Origin: Acidobacteriota bacterium
Lineage (GTDB): Bacteria; Acidobacteriota; Terriglobia; Acidiferrales; UBA7541
Length of the DNA: 64,000 bases
Assembly (NCBI GenBank): GCA_021324935.1
Contig: JAJPIE010000090.1
Location: 62,001 to 126,000 of the forward strand
Reading direction: 5' to 3'
Under the pieces are notes generated by a model. That model had not been told where the DNA came from, searched no databases, and saw only the letters and a program-made list of their open reading frames with translations. Shown in pieces: positions 43,774 through 51,534 of the stretch (position 1 is the stretch's first letter; each line of letters begins with the position of its first letter). Both the position numbers and the translations under genes were made by a program.

Positions 43774-44898
43774 ATGGGTTTTTCCGATTTTCTGGGCAAC
43801 GAAGCAATGGTGGCAGCGCTCCGCGGCGCAATGCGCGCCGGCCGCGTCCCGCATGCAATGCTGTTCACCGGCCCGCGCGGCGTCGGCAAATTCACCCTCG
43901 CGCGCATGCTTGCGCAAGCCGCCAATTGCGAGCGCCTGAACGACGATTTTTGCGGCGAATGTTCGCCCTGCCGGCAGATCGGCAAGCTGGCGAACCTCCA
44001 GGATCTGATCGCGCAAGGTCTTGCCGAGCGCGGCGAAAGCGCCGACGCCGCCGCCGTCGAGCGCACGCCTTTAATTCTGCAAACGCATCCCGACGTATGG
44101 GTCCTCGTCCCCGATCCCGTCCGCCTGAAAAGCCCCGTCGCCCGCCCGGTGCTTCGCATCGGCCAGCTCCGTGCCGTGCAGCGCGCCGCCTACTTCCAGC
44201 CCATGAGCAAGCGCCGCGTATTTATCCTCGATGGTGCCGAAACCATGCGCACCGACGTTTCCAACGTTTTCCTGAAAATCCTGGAAGAGCCTCCCGGCTC
44301 CGCCACGCTGATTCTCACCGCGCCTTCCCCCTTCAACTTACTCCCTACCATCGTCTCGCGCTGCATGCAGTTCCATTTCGCTCCACTGCCACAGACCGAA
44401 GTCGAACGCATTCTCAAATCCCAAGGCACTCGGAAGCCCACCGAAATCAAGCTGGCCGCACAACTTTCCGAAGGCAGCCCGGGCCTCGCCTCGGAAATGA
44501 ACGTGGACGCCGTCATCGAACGCCGCCGCGCCCTTTTGCGCATCCTGGATCGCGCCGCCCGCGGCCAAGGCTTCTCCCAGCTCTTTGCGGACACCAGCCA
44601 ACTCGCGAAAGATCGCGAAGCCTCCTTCCAGGATTTGCTCGCGGATTTCTATGGCTTGCTCTCCGATCTTCTGGAGCTTACCGCCGGCTTGAAATCGCCA
44701 CAATTGCGAAATGCGAATCTCGCGAAGGAACTCGAGGCGCTCGCCCGCACCGTCGGTTCGGAATGGGTGATGCGCGCGATCTCTGGTATCGACGAACTGG
44801 CCGCGGGCGCGCGCCGGAACCTCAACCGCCAACTTGGCCTAGACGCCCTGGCCGCCTCGCTAACCCCTCCTGCCGCCTCGCCAACCCTTCGCCGCTAG
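43774..44898 (+). CDS. holB: DNA polymerase III delta' subunit
   Basis: Clamp-loader subunit of 374 residues. The AAA+ core begins FSDFLGNEAMVAALRGA, has a Walker-A-like GPRGVGKFT, a zinc module formed by C-x8-C-x2-C-x2-C (starting in NCERL and ending in SPCRQI), and the SRC motif in IVSRCMQFHF. Unlike E. coli HolB, its P loop keeps the GKT-like GKF sequence. The C-terminal helical collar region (240-374) is present. Directly follows tmk. Confidence 0.9.
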   Translation: MGFSDFLGNEAMVAALRGAMRAGRVPHAMLFTGPRGVGKFTLARMLAQAANCERLNDDFCGECSPCRQIGKLANLQDLIAQGLAERGESADAAAVERTPLILQTHPDVWVLVPDPVRLKSPVARPVLRIGQLRAVQRAAYFQPMSKRRVFILDGAETMRTDVSNVFLKILEEPPGSATLILTAPSPFNLLPTIVSRCMQFHFAPLPQTEVERILKSQGTRKPTEIKLAAQLSEGSPGLASEMNVDAVIERRRALLRILDRAARGQGFSQLFADTSQLAKDREASFQDLLADFYGLLSDLLELTAGLKSPQLRNANLAKELEALARTVGSEWVMRAISGIDELAAGARRNLNRQLGLDALAASLTPPAASPTLRR

Positions 44899-45003
44899 TC
44901 CTTCTATCTTTTTTGCTCGCCGCGCGTCATAATTAACGAAACCCAAACTCCTTTCCTTGCATCACAAGATTAGGATTATCCCCAATTTATTGAAGGAGCA
45001 GTC

Positions 45004-45345
45004 ATGGTGAATCGCCGCATGTACCGTCCCGGCTTTGCGGAACTGAAAGAAGCCCCGCCGCCCCGCCCACCTCACGGCAACAACGGGCCCGTGCCGAGCA
45101 AGAAACCCGCCCCACCGGAAGTGACCCACGCGGAAAACTTCTATTGGGTCAAGCAAATGCAAGGCCGCACCCCGATGGTCGTGGTGCTTTCCAATGGTGA
45201 GGAACTTCACGGCGCGGTCGAATGGTACGATCGCGATTGCATCAAGCTGACTCGCACCGGCGCGCCCAACCTGATGATCTTCAAGCGTTACATCAAGTAC
45301 GTATATAAGGACGGCGAAGAGTCCGCCCTCGGCGGCGACGAGTAA
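45004..45345 (+). CDS. hfq: Divergent Hfq-like RNA chaperone
   Basis: A 113-residue protein: a ~40-residue Pro/Lys-rich N-terminal extension, then an Sm-fold domain (about 42-105). Aligned with Hfq, the Sm1 part reads PMVVVLSNGEELHGAVEWYD and the Sm2 part FKRYIKYVYKD where E. coli has YKHAISTV. The proximal-face residues are therefore altered (Phe-Lys-Arg for Tyr-Lys-His) and the short acidic C-terminus is different. ATG 45004 follows a perfect GAAGGAG. Hfq hexamers pair small RNAs with mRNAs. The assignment is moderately secure; another LSm-like role is possible. Confidence 0.75.
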   Translation: MVNRRMYRPGFAELKEAPPPRPPHGNNGPVPSKKPAPPEVTHAENFYWVKQMQGRTPMVVVLSNGEELHGAVEWYDRDCIKLTRTGAPNLMIFKRYIKYVYKDGEESALGGDE

Positions 45346-45351
45346 ATTTCA

Positions 45352-45906
45352 CTATTCCACAAGGACGTTGGAGCCCTTTGCACACTCTGTGTCTCTGCGT
45401 TTGAGTTTCTTGGTTCTTCGGGGCACGGAACACGGGTCACGGATCACGGGCTGTTTTACGTCCTGCGTCAGCGTGTGCCCTCTCGCCGCCGAAAACGTCA
45501 ACAGCGCCTTCGCCGCCATTGTTCCGTCTTCGTTGAAAATCTCGCACTCGGTCACGATAAAATTGCGGCCCTTGCGCAGCACCTTCGCGTCCGCCTTCAC
45601 GCGGCCTCCGGGCACCGGCTCCATGTAATTGATCTTCAATTCCAGCGTGGCGATTTCCACCCCGCGTGGAATCACCGTGTACGCCGCGATCGCGGCCGCC
45701 GTATCCGCCAGCGCCGCCAGGATGCCGCCGTGCACCATGCCGTGTATCTGCTTGTGCCGCGGCCGCACGTCCAGCCGGAAAATCGCACGGCCATCGTGCA
45801 CGCTTTCCACGTCAAACCCGAGCAGCTCCGACGATTTGCTCTCCTTCATTCGCTGCCGCACCATCTCGGTGACTTTTTTCTCTTCCGCCGTCATTTTTCG
45901 CGACAT
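45352..45906 (-). CDS. PaaI-type hotdog thioesterase with repeat-derived tail
   Basis: A 184-residue acyl-CoA thioesterase. ATG 45906 has GAGGCG upstream. The hotdog domain (about 20-145) shows the family motif HGMVHGGILAALADTAAA followed by LELKINYMEPVPGG. The last ~35 residues (after QDVKQPVIRD) are basic, non-conserved and encoded by a dispersed intergenic repeat, so the gene seems to have lost its original stop and read into repeat DNA. The SDR gene lies 14 bp upstream on the same strand; both may serve fatty-acyl or aromatic CoA metabolism. Confidence 0.85.
   Translation of the reverse strand: MSRKMTAEEKKVTEMVRQRMKESKSSELLGFDVESVHDGRAIFRLDVRPRHKQIHGMVHGGILAALADTAAAIAAYTVIPRGVEIATLELKINYMEPVPGGRVKADAKVLRKGRNFIVTECEIFNEDGTMAAKALLTFSAARGHTLTQDVKQPVIRDPCSVPRRTKKLKRRDTECAKGSNVLVE
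45365..45445. repeat. Dispersed repeat forming the thioesterase C-terminal tail
   Basis: Contains CTCTGTGTCTCTGCGTTT (about 45388-45405) and the stutter CACGGAACACGGGTCACGGA. The first part matches the motif near 5332-5348 with one mismatch. It lies inside the thioesterase frame. Confidence 0.55.
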
Positions 45907-45920
45907 TCGCCTCGCCTCTT

Positions 45921-46685
45921 TCACGCGGCCGTTACCCCGCCATCCACCGGGATCACCGTTCCGGTCATCCACGACGATTCCTCTGAAGCCAGGAAGACCG
46001 CGATCCCCGCGAGATCATTGGGTTTGCCAAACCTGCCCAAGGGAATCGTGCTCAGCCGGTTTTCGCGAGTCCTGCGCGCGGCTTCGGTTTCCAAAAAAAA
46101 CGCTTCGGTCATCGCCGTTTCCACAATCGAGGGACAAATGCAGTTCACGCGAATCTTGTCCTTCGCATGGTCCAGCGCCATCGCTTTCGTCAACATCCCC
46201 ACGCCGCCCTTGGACGCGCAATACGCCGCGCGATTCTGGATCGCCGCCATTCCCAGCACCGAGCCAATATTCACAATCGACCCGCCGCCCGCCCGCCGCA
46301 TCGCCGGCAGCGCCGCGCGCGACATCAGGAATGGCCCTTTCACATTCACCGCCATCACGCGGTCCCAATCTTCTTCAGAAATGGTCTCGACCGTCGAAAC
46401 GCTCAGCGCCCCGGCGTTATTCACCAAAACGTTCACCTTGCCGAAACGCTCCTCCGCCGTTTTCACCAGCCGCTCCGTATCCGCCGCCTTCGTAACGTCA
46501 CATTCCAGCGCCAGCCCCTCGCTCCCCGCTTGTTTCAAAAGGGAAATCGTCTCCTCCAACTTGTCCTTCCGGCGTCCCGCCACGGCCACCTGGGCCCCCT
46601 CTCTTGCGTACGTCAAGGCAATGGCTTGCCCGATGCCGGTACCACCTCCCGTGATGACAGCCACTTTCCCAGACAGCCGTGTCAC
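45921..46685 (-). CDS. Short-chain dehydrogenase/reductase
   Basis: An NAD(P)-dependent SDR of 254 residues. GTG 46685, with GGGGAG upstream, gives the classic start VTRLSGKVAVITGGGTGIG; upstream ATGs at 46721 and 46745 would add non-conserved residues. The glycine motif TGGGTGIG, NNAG (LVNNAGALS), catalytic Ser in NIGSVLG and the Tyr-x3-Lys pair in AAYCASKGG are intact. The Arg after TGGG... (AGRRKDK) suggests NADP preference. The substrate is unknown; 3-oxoacyl reductases and glucose-dehydrogenase-like SDRs share this pattern. Cotranscribed with the thioesterase. Confidence 0.9.
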   Translation of the reverse strand: MTRLSGKVAVITGGGTGIGQAIALTYAREGAQVAVAGRRKDKLEETISLLKQAGSEGLALECDVTKAADTERLVKTAEERFGKVNVLVNNAGALSVSTVETISEEDWDRVMAVNVKGPFLMSRAALPAMRRAGGGSIVNIGSVLGMAAIQNRAAYCASKGGVGMLTKAMALDHAKDKIRVNCICPSIVETAMTEAFFLETEAARRTRENRLSTIPLGRFGKPNDLAGIAVFLASEESSWMTGTVIPVDGGVTAA

Positions 46686-46714
46686 GATATCTATCTCCCC
46701 TGCGTCTAATCGGT

Positions 46715-46740
46715 GTACCATGCCGCTAGGACCATGGTAC
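46715..46740. promoter_or_regulatory. Inverted repeat in the SDR/bshA divergent intergenic region
   Basis: GTACCAT (46715-46721) and ATGGTAC (46734-46740) are inverted around a 12-bp spacer, between two divergently transcribed genes with only 91 bp between them. The position suits an operator shared by both promoters. No regulator gene is adjacent. Confidence 0.4.
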
Positions 46741-46776
46741 GCCACTTCGGCGGAGTCCTAGTCAAACAGGTCGCGA

Positions 46777-47922
46777 ATGCGCATCGGCATTACAGGGTAT
46801 CCCACTTACGGCGGCTCCGGAGTCGTGGCCACGGAATTGGGCCAGGAATTGGCTGCTCGCGGCCACGACGTCCATTTCATCACCTACGCCCCGCCGATCC
46901 GCATGAACCCCAACGATCCGCGCATCCATTTCCACCAGGCCGAGGTGGTCCAATACCCGCTCTTTGACCACTCCCCTTATACTCTTTCGCTCGCCGTGAA
47001 AATGCTCGAGGTTTTCGAAAAAGAATCCCTCGACATCCTCCACGTCCATTACGCGATTCCCCACTCCGTCAGCGCCCTGCTCGCCCGCCAGATGTTTGCC
47101 CCGCGCCGCCTGCCGTTCATCACCACGCTGCACGGCACGGACATCACCCTCGTCGGCAATAATCCGAACTTCTTGCCCATGACGCGCTATTCCATCGAAC
47201 AAAGCGACGGCGTTACCTGCATCTCGCGCTACCTGCTGCGCCGCACCGTCGAAGAGTTCGCCATCAAGCGGCCCATCGAAGTGATTCCCAATTTCGTGAA
47301 TTGCGACCTCTACACCCGCAATCCCAATCCCGAATTACTCGCCGCATGGGCCCCCAATGGCGAACCCATCCTGATGCATCTCTCCAATTTCCGTCCGGTG
47401 AAACGCATCCTCGACGCAATTGAGATTTTTGCTTTGGTGCGCGAGAGGATGCCTGCGAAGCTGGTGATGATCGGTGACGGTCCCGACCGCGCTCCTGCCG
47501 AGGCGCTGGCGCAAAAGCGCGGCATCGCCAACGATGTGCTCTTCCTCGGCAAGCAAAACGGCATCAAGGAAAAGCTCGGGCAAGCCGATCTGTTCCTGCT
47601 TCCTTCTCAGTTGGAATCCTTCGGCCTTGCCGCTCTCGAGGCCATGGCCTGCGAGGTCCCGGTGATCGCCACCAACGCCGGGGGCGTGCCCGAAGTGATC
47701 GAAACCGGCGTCGACGGCTATCTTGTCGAACCCGGCGACGTGAAAACCGCCGCGAAATACGCAATCGACCTGCTCTCTCGCCACGACCGCGGCCGCGAAA
47801 TGGGGCAACTTGCCCGCATCCACGCCCGCAAAAAATTCTGCGCCAACGACGTCATCCCCATGTACGAACGATATTACGAGCAAGTCCTCGAATCCGCCTA
47901 CTCCGCCCGCGCCGCCCGCTAA
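46777..47922 (+). CDS. bshA: N-acetyl-alpha-D-glucosaminyl L-malate synthase
   Basis: GT4 glycosyltransferase (381 residues) catalysing the first step of bacillithiol synthesis, joining GlcNAc from UDP-GlcNAc to L-malate. The N-terminus MRIGITGYPTYGGSGVVATELG is the BshA hallmark; HVHYAIPHS, LHGTDITLVG, SNFRPVKR and the ESFGLAALEAMACEVPV nucleotide-binding region follow. No bshB or bshC gene is in the window, so the rest of the pathway must be elsewhere. It is divergent from the SDR gene. The presence of bacillithiol genes is consistent with Acidobacteriota. Confidence 0.93.
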   Translation: MRIGITGYPTYGGSGVVATELGQELAARGHDVHFITYAPPIRMNPNDPRIHFHQAEVVQYPLFDHSPYTLSLAVKMLEVFEKESLDILHVHYAIPHSVSALLARQMFAPRRLPFITTLHGTDITLVGNNPNFLPMTRYSIEQSDGVTCISRYLLRRTVEEFAIKRPIEVIPNFVNCDLYTRNPNPELLAAWAPNGEPILMHLSNFRPVKRILDAIEIFALVRERMPAKLVMIGDGPDRAPAEALAQKRGIANDVLFLGKQNGIKEKLGQADLFLLPSQLESFGLAALEAMACEVPVIATNAGGVPEVIETGVDGYLVEPGDVKTAAKYAIDLLSRHDRGREMGQLARIHARKKFCANDVIPMYERYYEQVLESAYSARAAR

Positions 47923-47923
47923 T

Positions 47924-47990
47924 GTAGCGCCATGGTGGCCGCGGGCTTTAGCCAGCCGGTCTTTGGAGCGGACACCGTCGGCTAGCTCAG
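47924..47990. repeat. Repeat patch with GTAGCGCC and GCTTTAGCC motifs
   Basis: Two bases after the bshA stop comes GTAGCGCCATGGTGGC, then GCGGGCTTTAGCC and a loose GCCGGTCTTTGGAGCGGACACCGTCGGC fold. The first word is the end motif of the 3988-4158 element; the second is shared with 40646-40657 and 51581-51590. The rest of the gap to 48084 shows no gene. Confidence 0.45.
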
Positions 47991-48084
47991 CACGCACATC
48001 CTACAATTCCAAGCTGCACCACTTTGGATTTACGCGGGGCCGGCTTCCGAACTGGGTACCATAGGGGGCCACAAGTTCCTACCG

Positions 48085-48321
48085 CTACACCACCATCCGT
48101 AACCCTCTTGGCGCCTCATGCTTCTGGCCTTCCACACCTCGCCCCAGTTCCCCGACATAGCGCATCAGCCGTAACAACCCGTACAACGTCGCGCCCGCCG
48201 CGCAAGCCACCGACGCTCCGATGAGGAAGAACACGGCGGGAGAGAACGCAAGGTAGAGCGACCAAAAATGAGAAAAAGCAGCAAGTACAGAAACACCGGC
48301 CCGAAAAATATCAAAAGGCAT
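48085..48321 (-). CDS. Small membrane protein, unknown
   Basis: A 78-residue protein with two hydrophobic stretches (about 8-26 and 28-50) and a charged C-terminus. No family is recognised and there is no clear ribosome site upstream of ATG 48321. It begins three bases after the end of the frameshifted gene at 48324-48622, suggesting a two-gene unit. It may be real, but support is limited to hydrophobic pattern and gene spacing. Confidence 0.4.
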   Translation of the reverse strand: MPFDIFRAGVSVLAAFSHFWSLYLAFSPAVFFLIGASVACAAGATLYGLLRLMRYVGELGRGVEGQKHEAPRGLRMVV

Positions 48322-48323
48322 AG

Positions 48324-48622
48324 TTAGATGCAGACCATCGCGCCGAGCAGCTTATAGGTATTGACCGCCGCCACTGCCGCCCGCCACGCCTCCATCGACT
48401 CAAGAAAACTATGCCAACGATGAAAGTTCTGCGCTCCTGCGGCCACGCATTCGAGTGCGGTCGGAAATAACGCATAGACCAATAAGATAAGACGCCCCTG
48501 AGCCCGCCGGCCGCACTTCCCACCCACAAGCCCGCTGACGCCAAAATCGCGCAGACACCCGCGTAAATCCACCCTACACGCCGCGCCTCCTCCGTGAACC
48601 TTCGCTTCCTGGTGGATCGCAT
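48324..48622 (-). pseudogene. Frameshifted small membrane protein gene
   Basis: ATG 48622 has an excellent GGGAGGTG ribosome site and opens MRSTRKRRFTEEARRVGW, then a membrane helix (IYAGVCAILASAGLWVG). After about 42 codons, at a run of four C (48495-48498 on +), the natural continuation jumps to another frame: LILLVYALFPTALECVAAGA, a second helix, and SFLESMEAWRAAVAAVNTY to a stop at 48324. Staying in the original frame gives an Arg/Ser-rich, unlikely tail. Restoring one G to the run would give an intact ~99-residue two-helix protein. It is either a real frameshift mutation, an assembly error in a homopolymer, or programmed slippage. Confidence 0.6.
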
Positions 48623-48672
48623 CGACACACCTCCCGTTTTCTCCGCGGAACGTGAATCAGTTTTGCCGGCGA

Positions 48673-49089
48673 TCATCTAGGAGGAGAAACCTCAACCGAA
48701 CATTGAGCCGCAGTGCAACTTCGCCGCGCCGCCACCCAGCAATATCCGGCGTGCAGCATAGGCATCGCGCCGGGAAGTTTCGAGAACCACACCAGCGGCC
48801 GGCCCCACCAGATTTCGCGCGCCACCGCAACCACGGCGTCCGCGCCTCCGGACTGGGTGCCGTCCGACCACAAGAACCGCAATTCCCTCAAAAGTTCTTT
48901 CTGGCCGAGGCCCAGAAGCGCGCCCACGCGGGGATCCTGCAGCGGTGCCGTCGCCACGCCGCGCCGCGCCAGGATCGGGGCGATCCACCGCGCCAGTCGC
49001 GTGCAAAACCTGCACTCCGCGTCGAAAAACAGCCAGCCCCGGGTGTGCCGCCCCTTGCCGTCTGTGTAATCATCTGCTAGCGAATTCAT
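48673..49089 (-). CDS. DCC1-like (DUF393) thiol-disulfide oxidoreductase family protein
   Basis: A 138-residue protein. The DUF393 hallmark D-x2-C-x2-C appears as FFDAECRFCTRLARW near the N-terminus, with the closing WVAARR region. Start ATG 49089 has GGAG six bases upstream; an ATG at 49101 has none. The family is thioredoxin-like with a CxxC pair and unknown partners. No respiratory or biogenesis gene is directly adjacent. It may handle disulfides in a low-molecular-weight thiol background such as the bacillithiol implied by bshA nearby; that link is speculative. Confidence 0.82.
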   Translation of the reverse strand: MNSLADDYTDGKGRHTRGWLFFDAECRFCTRLARWIAPILARRGVATAPLQDPRVGALLGLGQKELLRELRFLWSDGTQSGGADAVVAVAREIWWGRPLVWFSKLPGAMPMLHAGYCWVAARRSCTAAQCSVEVSPPR

Positions 49090-49117
49090 CGGGCGCTCCA
49101 TTCAGCCATTCGTCCTA

Positions 49118-49275
49118 AGCTATGAGCCATAAGCTATGGGTCGTAAGCCTGCGTTAGAAGCGGCAACCATTAGCCATTAGCCGTCAGCTAGAAGCGAAAT
49201 CCGAAATTTCCTAAATTCGCCTTCCGATGCCGCTCTTTCCTACTTGCTGCGTGCTACTTGCTGCTTGCTGCTCTC
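49118..49275. repeat. Stuttering intergenic repeats
   Basis: Overlapping imperfect units such as AGCTATGAGCCATAAGCTATGGG, CCATTAGCCATTAGCCGTCAGC and, at 49240-49275, TACTTGCTGCGTGCTACTTGCTGCTTGCTGC. There is no coding signal in the 242-bp gap between the DUF393 gene and the GbsR-like gene. Confidence 0.65.
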
Positions 49276-49343
49276 TCCCGTCCACTACCGGTTACCAAGC
49301 CGCCTCCCAGTAGGCCTCTTCTATTCCACTCGCCAATTCCTCC

Positions 49344-49910
49344 TCACACCGCCTTCTTCATCTCTCCCAAAAGCGTGATCACCTTCCCGCGCAATTTCCC
49401 AACTCCCTTCAATGTTCCCGCCGGCATCCGAACGATCTCCTCGAACAGCCCGCTCATCGTGCTCAAAAATTCCAGCATGCTCTCCAGCCGCTCGCGTGTA
49501 TGCACATCTCCTGCCGGTGTGCCCGTCAACTCCTGCACGCACTCCGCCAGTACGCGCAACGTCGGATCGATCTCCCGCCGCTTCCTCTCTTCGGAAACGG
49601 TGCGAAAAATCTCCCAAACGTCTTTCGTCGTCTCAAAGTGGTCCCGCCGGTCGCCCAGCACATGCACCAGCCGCACAATGCCCCAGCCTTGCAGTTCGCC
49701 CAGGCTGGTGCTCACGTTGGAGCGCGCCACGGAAAGCGTGTCGGAAATTTCATGGGCGGGAAGTGGTTTCGGCGAAAGAAACAGCAGCGCATGGACCTGC
49801 GCCACGGTGCGGTTGATGCCCCACTTGGTGCCCATTTCGCCCCAGTGGAGAATGAATTTCTGTGCTACAGGAGTGAGTGACGGTTTAGGCGTATCAGTGA
49901 TTTCTGTCAT
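49344..49910 (-). CDS. GbsR/MarR-family transcriptional regulator
   Basis: A 188-residue winged-helix regulator. From ATG 49910 the protein runs MTEITDTPKPSLTPVAQKF, then the GbsR pattern FILHWGEMGTKWGINRTVAQVHALLFL. The HTH is HEISDTLSVARSNVSTSLGELQGWGIV, with a wing containing GDRRDHFE. The C-terminal half is helical and probably mediates dimerisation. A GbsR-type protein represses glycine-betaine synthesis in Bacillus, but no such genes are here. Two palindromes, one over its own start codon and one 78 bp upstream, point to autoregulation. Confidence 0.88.
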   Translation of the reverse strand: MTEITDTPKPSLTPVAQKFILHWGEMGTKWGINRTVAQVHALLFLSPKPLPAHEISDTLSVARSNVSTSLGELQGWGIVRLVHVLGDRRDHFETTKDVWEIFRTVSEERKRREIDPTLRVLAECVQELTGTPAGDVHTRERLESMLEFLSTMSGLFEEIVRMPAGTLKGVGKLRGKVITLLGEMKKAV

Positions 49911-49919
49911 GTCAGAAAT
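49900..49919. promoter_or_regulatory. Palindrome over the GbsR-like start codon
   Basis: ATTTCTG (49900-49906) and CAGAAAT (49913-49919) are inverted around TCATGT, which contains the start codon (minus strand). A repressor bound here would block its own translation start region or transcription, consistent with autoregulation. Confidence 0.5.
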
Positions 49920-49987
49920 TACCGCATATGCGAGCGGTACCGTTAAGGGCCTTCCTCGCCCTTCCACAACTTCCTCTTTTGCAAGTA

Positions 49988-50003
49988 CTTACGAGCTCGT
50001 AAG
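49988..50003. promoter_or_regulatory. 16-bp perfect palindrome, candidate operator
   Basis: CTTACGAGCTCGTAAG is a perfect palindrome 78 bp upstream of the GbsR-like gene, in the gap after the LytS-type kinase. Size and symmetry match MarR-family operators. Confidence 0.55.
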
Positions 50004-50134
50004 CCGTACCATCCCGCCCGGTTGTCATGAATAAAGGGTTTGTTTCAACTCTGCGAAAACCAACTACCCCCAATCTCCGCCAACAAATTGCTCCTGACTC
50101 TGACCCAAAACTAAAACTTAAAACTGCCTGCCTT

Positions 50135-50166
50135 GTCCTTACTTCCTTGCTTCCTTACTTGTTTCC
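50135..50166. repeat. CTTCCTTGCTTCCTTACTTG stutter
   Basis: A pyrimidine stutter directly before the 3' end of the LytS-type kinase gene, similar to the tracts at 24360-24480 and 49240-49275. Confidence 0.5.
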
Positions 50167-50171
50167 TTCCC

Positions 50172-51497
50172 CTAAAACACGCTCACTTCCGGTATCGCCG
50201 GCGCCAGTTCCGGCACCTCGATGCGGATCGTCGTTCCCTGCCCCTCGCGGCTTTCGATCTCCAGGTGAAAATCCTCGCCATAAAGCACGCGCAAACGCTC
50301 GCGCACGTTGCTCAGCCCGATGCCCTCCACGTACACGTGCGGCATCTTCTCTTCTGAAATGCCAACGCCGTTGTCCGCAATCTCAATAATCAGCCGTCCC
50401 TTGCTGCTCCGCGTGCGCAAAAGGATCCGCCCGCCTTCCAGCTTTGGCGCCAGCCCGTGTTTCAGGCTGTTTTCCACCATCGGCTGCAGCAGCATGCTTG
50501 GGATGAACGTCTCCAGCGTGCTCTCGTCAATCTCCTTCACAATGTCCAGGTTGTCTTCGCCGAAGCGCGCCACTTCGATGTCCAGGTAATCGTCGATAAA
50601 CGACAACTCCTCGCGCAACGGCACAAAAGTCTCATGCTTCCGCAACAATCGCCGCAGGATATTGCTGAGTTTCAGCACCACGGTGCGCGCCGTGTCCGGA
50701 TCGATGCGGATCAGAGCGGAAACCGTGTTCAGCGTGTTGAACAAAAAGTGCGGATTGATCTGGCTGGAAAGCGCGTCCATCCTGGCCCGCAGCAGCAACT
50801 GCTGGTGTCGTTCCAGGTTCATCTCGATGCGCGTGTTGTTCCAGATTTTCAGCGGCGCCGCCACGGACATCAGCGTGGCGATCACCACCAGACACAACTG
50901 CCAGTTCCACTGCGGGTCGATCGCAAACAGCCACTTCGGCTTCGTCGCCAGCACCAGCGCCACCCGGGCCATCTCCAGCCCGACGCACGTCAGCAGCGGC
51001 AGCATCTCCCACATAATCTCCGCGTTGCTGATCATGCGCATCAGCGCCTTGGGAATATTCAAGAACGTGAACGGCCCGAAGTTCCACAGCGTCTCCTTGT
51101 CTGGAATCACCTGGCGAATCAACCCGCCCAGCAGCCCCGCCGTCGAAGCCGCCGGCATTCCCAGCCACTCATGTGCCATCAGCGCAGGTATCGTGATGAT
51201 CGCGCCGCCAATCGGCCCCACCACGCGCCCGCCAAGCAGCCCCATCAGGAACGCGCCCTCAATGGCCAAATCCGCGAAGCGGTATGCCGGGCTCACCAGG
51301 CGCAGCGTCACGCCCACAATCAGCGGCGGCGTCATGAACAGCATCAACTTCAACTTCTGGTCGGCGTCGCGTTCCTCGGTGAAGAGCACTCGCCGGAACG
51401 TGTTCCACCGCGCCAGCAGCGCGGCAATCGACGACGCCACGCCCACCTTCAACAACAGCGTGAAGAGCAGTTCCCGAATGGAAAGCGTCGTATCCAT
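50172..51497 (-). CDS. LytS/YehU-type membrane sensor histidine kinase
   Basis: A 441-residue kinase. The N-terminal half holds about six helices including a 5TMR-LYT-type region (IEGAFLMGLLGGRVVGPIGGAII). The kinase part has the characteristic LytS H-box NPHFLFNTLNTVSALIR, then LQPMVENSLKHGL (N box), DNGVGI and GIGLSNVRERL. Kinases of this type pair with LytTR response regulators, but none is encoded on either side, so it is an orphan here. ATG 51497 has GAGGAAG upstream. The signal and target are unknown; cell-wall stress and carboxylate sensing are typical in the family. Confidence 0.9.
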   Translation of the reverse strand: MDTTLSIRELLFTLLLKVGVASSIAALLARWNTFRRVLFTEERDADQKLKLMLFMTPPLIVGVTLRLVSPAYRFADLAIEGAFLMGLLGGRVVGPIGGAIITIPALMAHEWLGMPAASTAGLLGGLIRQVIPDKETLWNFGPFTFLNIPKALMRMISNAEIMWEMLPLLTCVGLEMARVALVLATKPKWLFAIDPQWNWQLCLVVIATLMSVAAPLKIWNNTRIEMNLERHQQLLLRARMDALSSQINPHFLFNTLNTVSALIRIDPDTARTVVLKLSNILRRLLRKHETFVPLREELSFIDDYLDIEVARFGEDNLDIVKEIDESTLETFIPSMLLQPMVENSLKHGLAPKLEGGRILLRTRSSKGRLIIEIADNGVGISEEKMPHVYVEGIGLSNVRERLRVLYGEDFHLEIESREGQGTTIRIEVPELAPAIPEVSVF

Positions 51498-51534
51498 CTT
51501 CCTCTATGCACCGATTTCCAGAGTGCCCCTTCTA

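Noticed and set aside
50027..50389. 120-codon plus-strand frame over the gbsR-lytS gap and the kinase end
   Set aside because: It is mostly antisense to the kinase and to low-complexity repeat; Pro/Ser/Arg-biased with no ribosome site.
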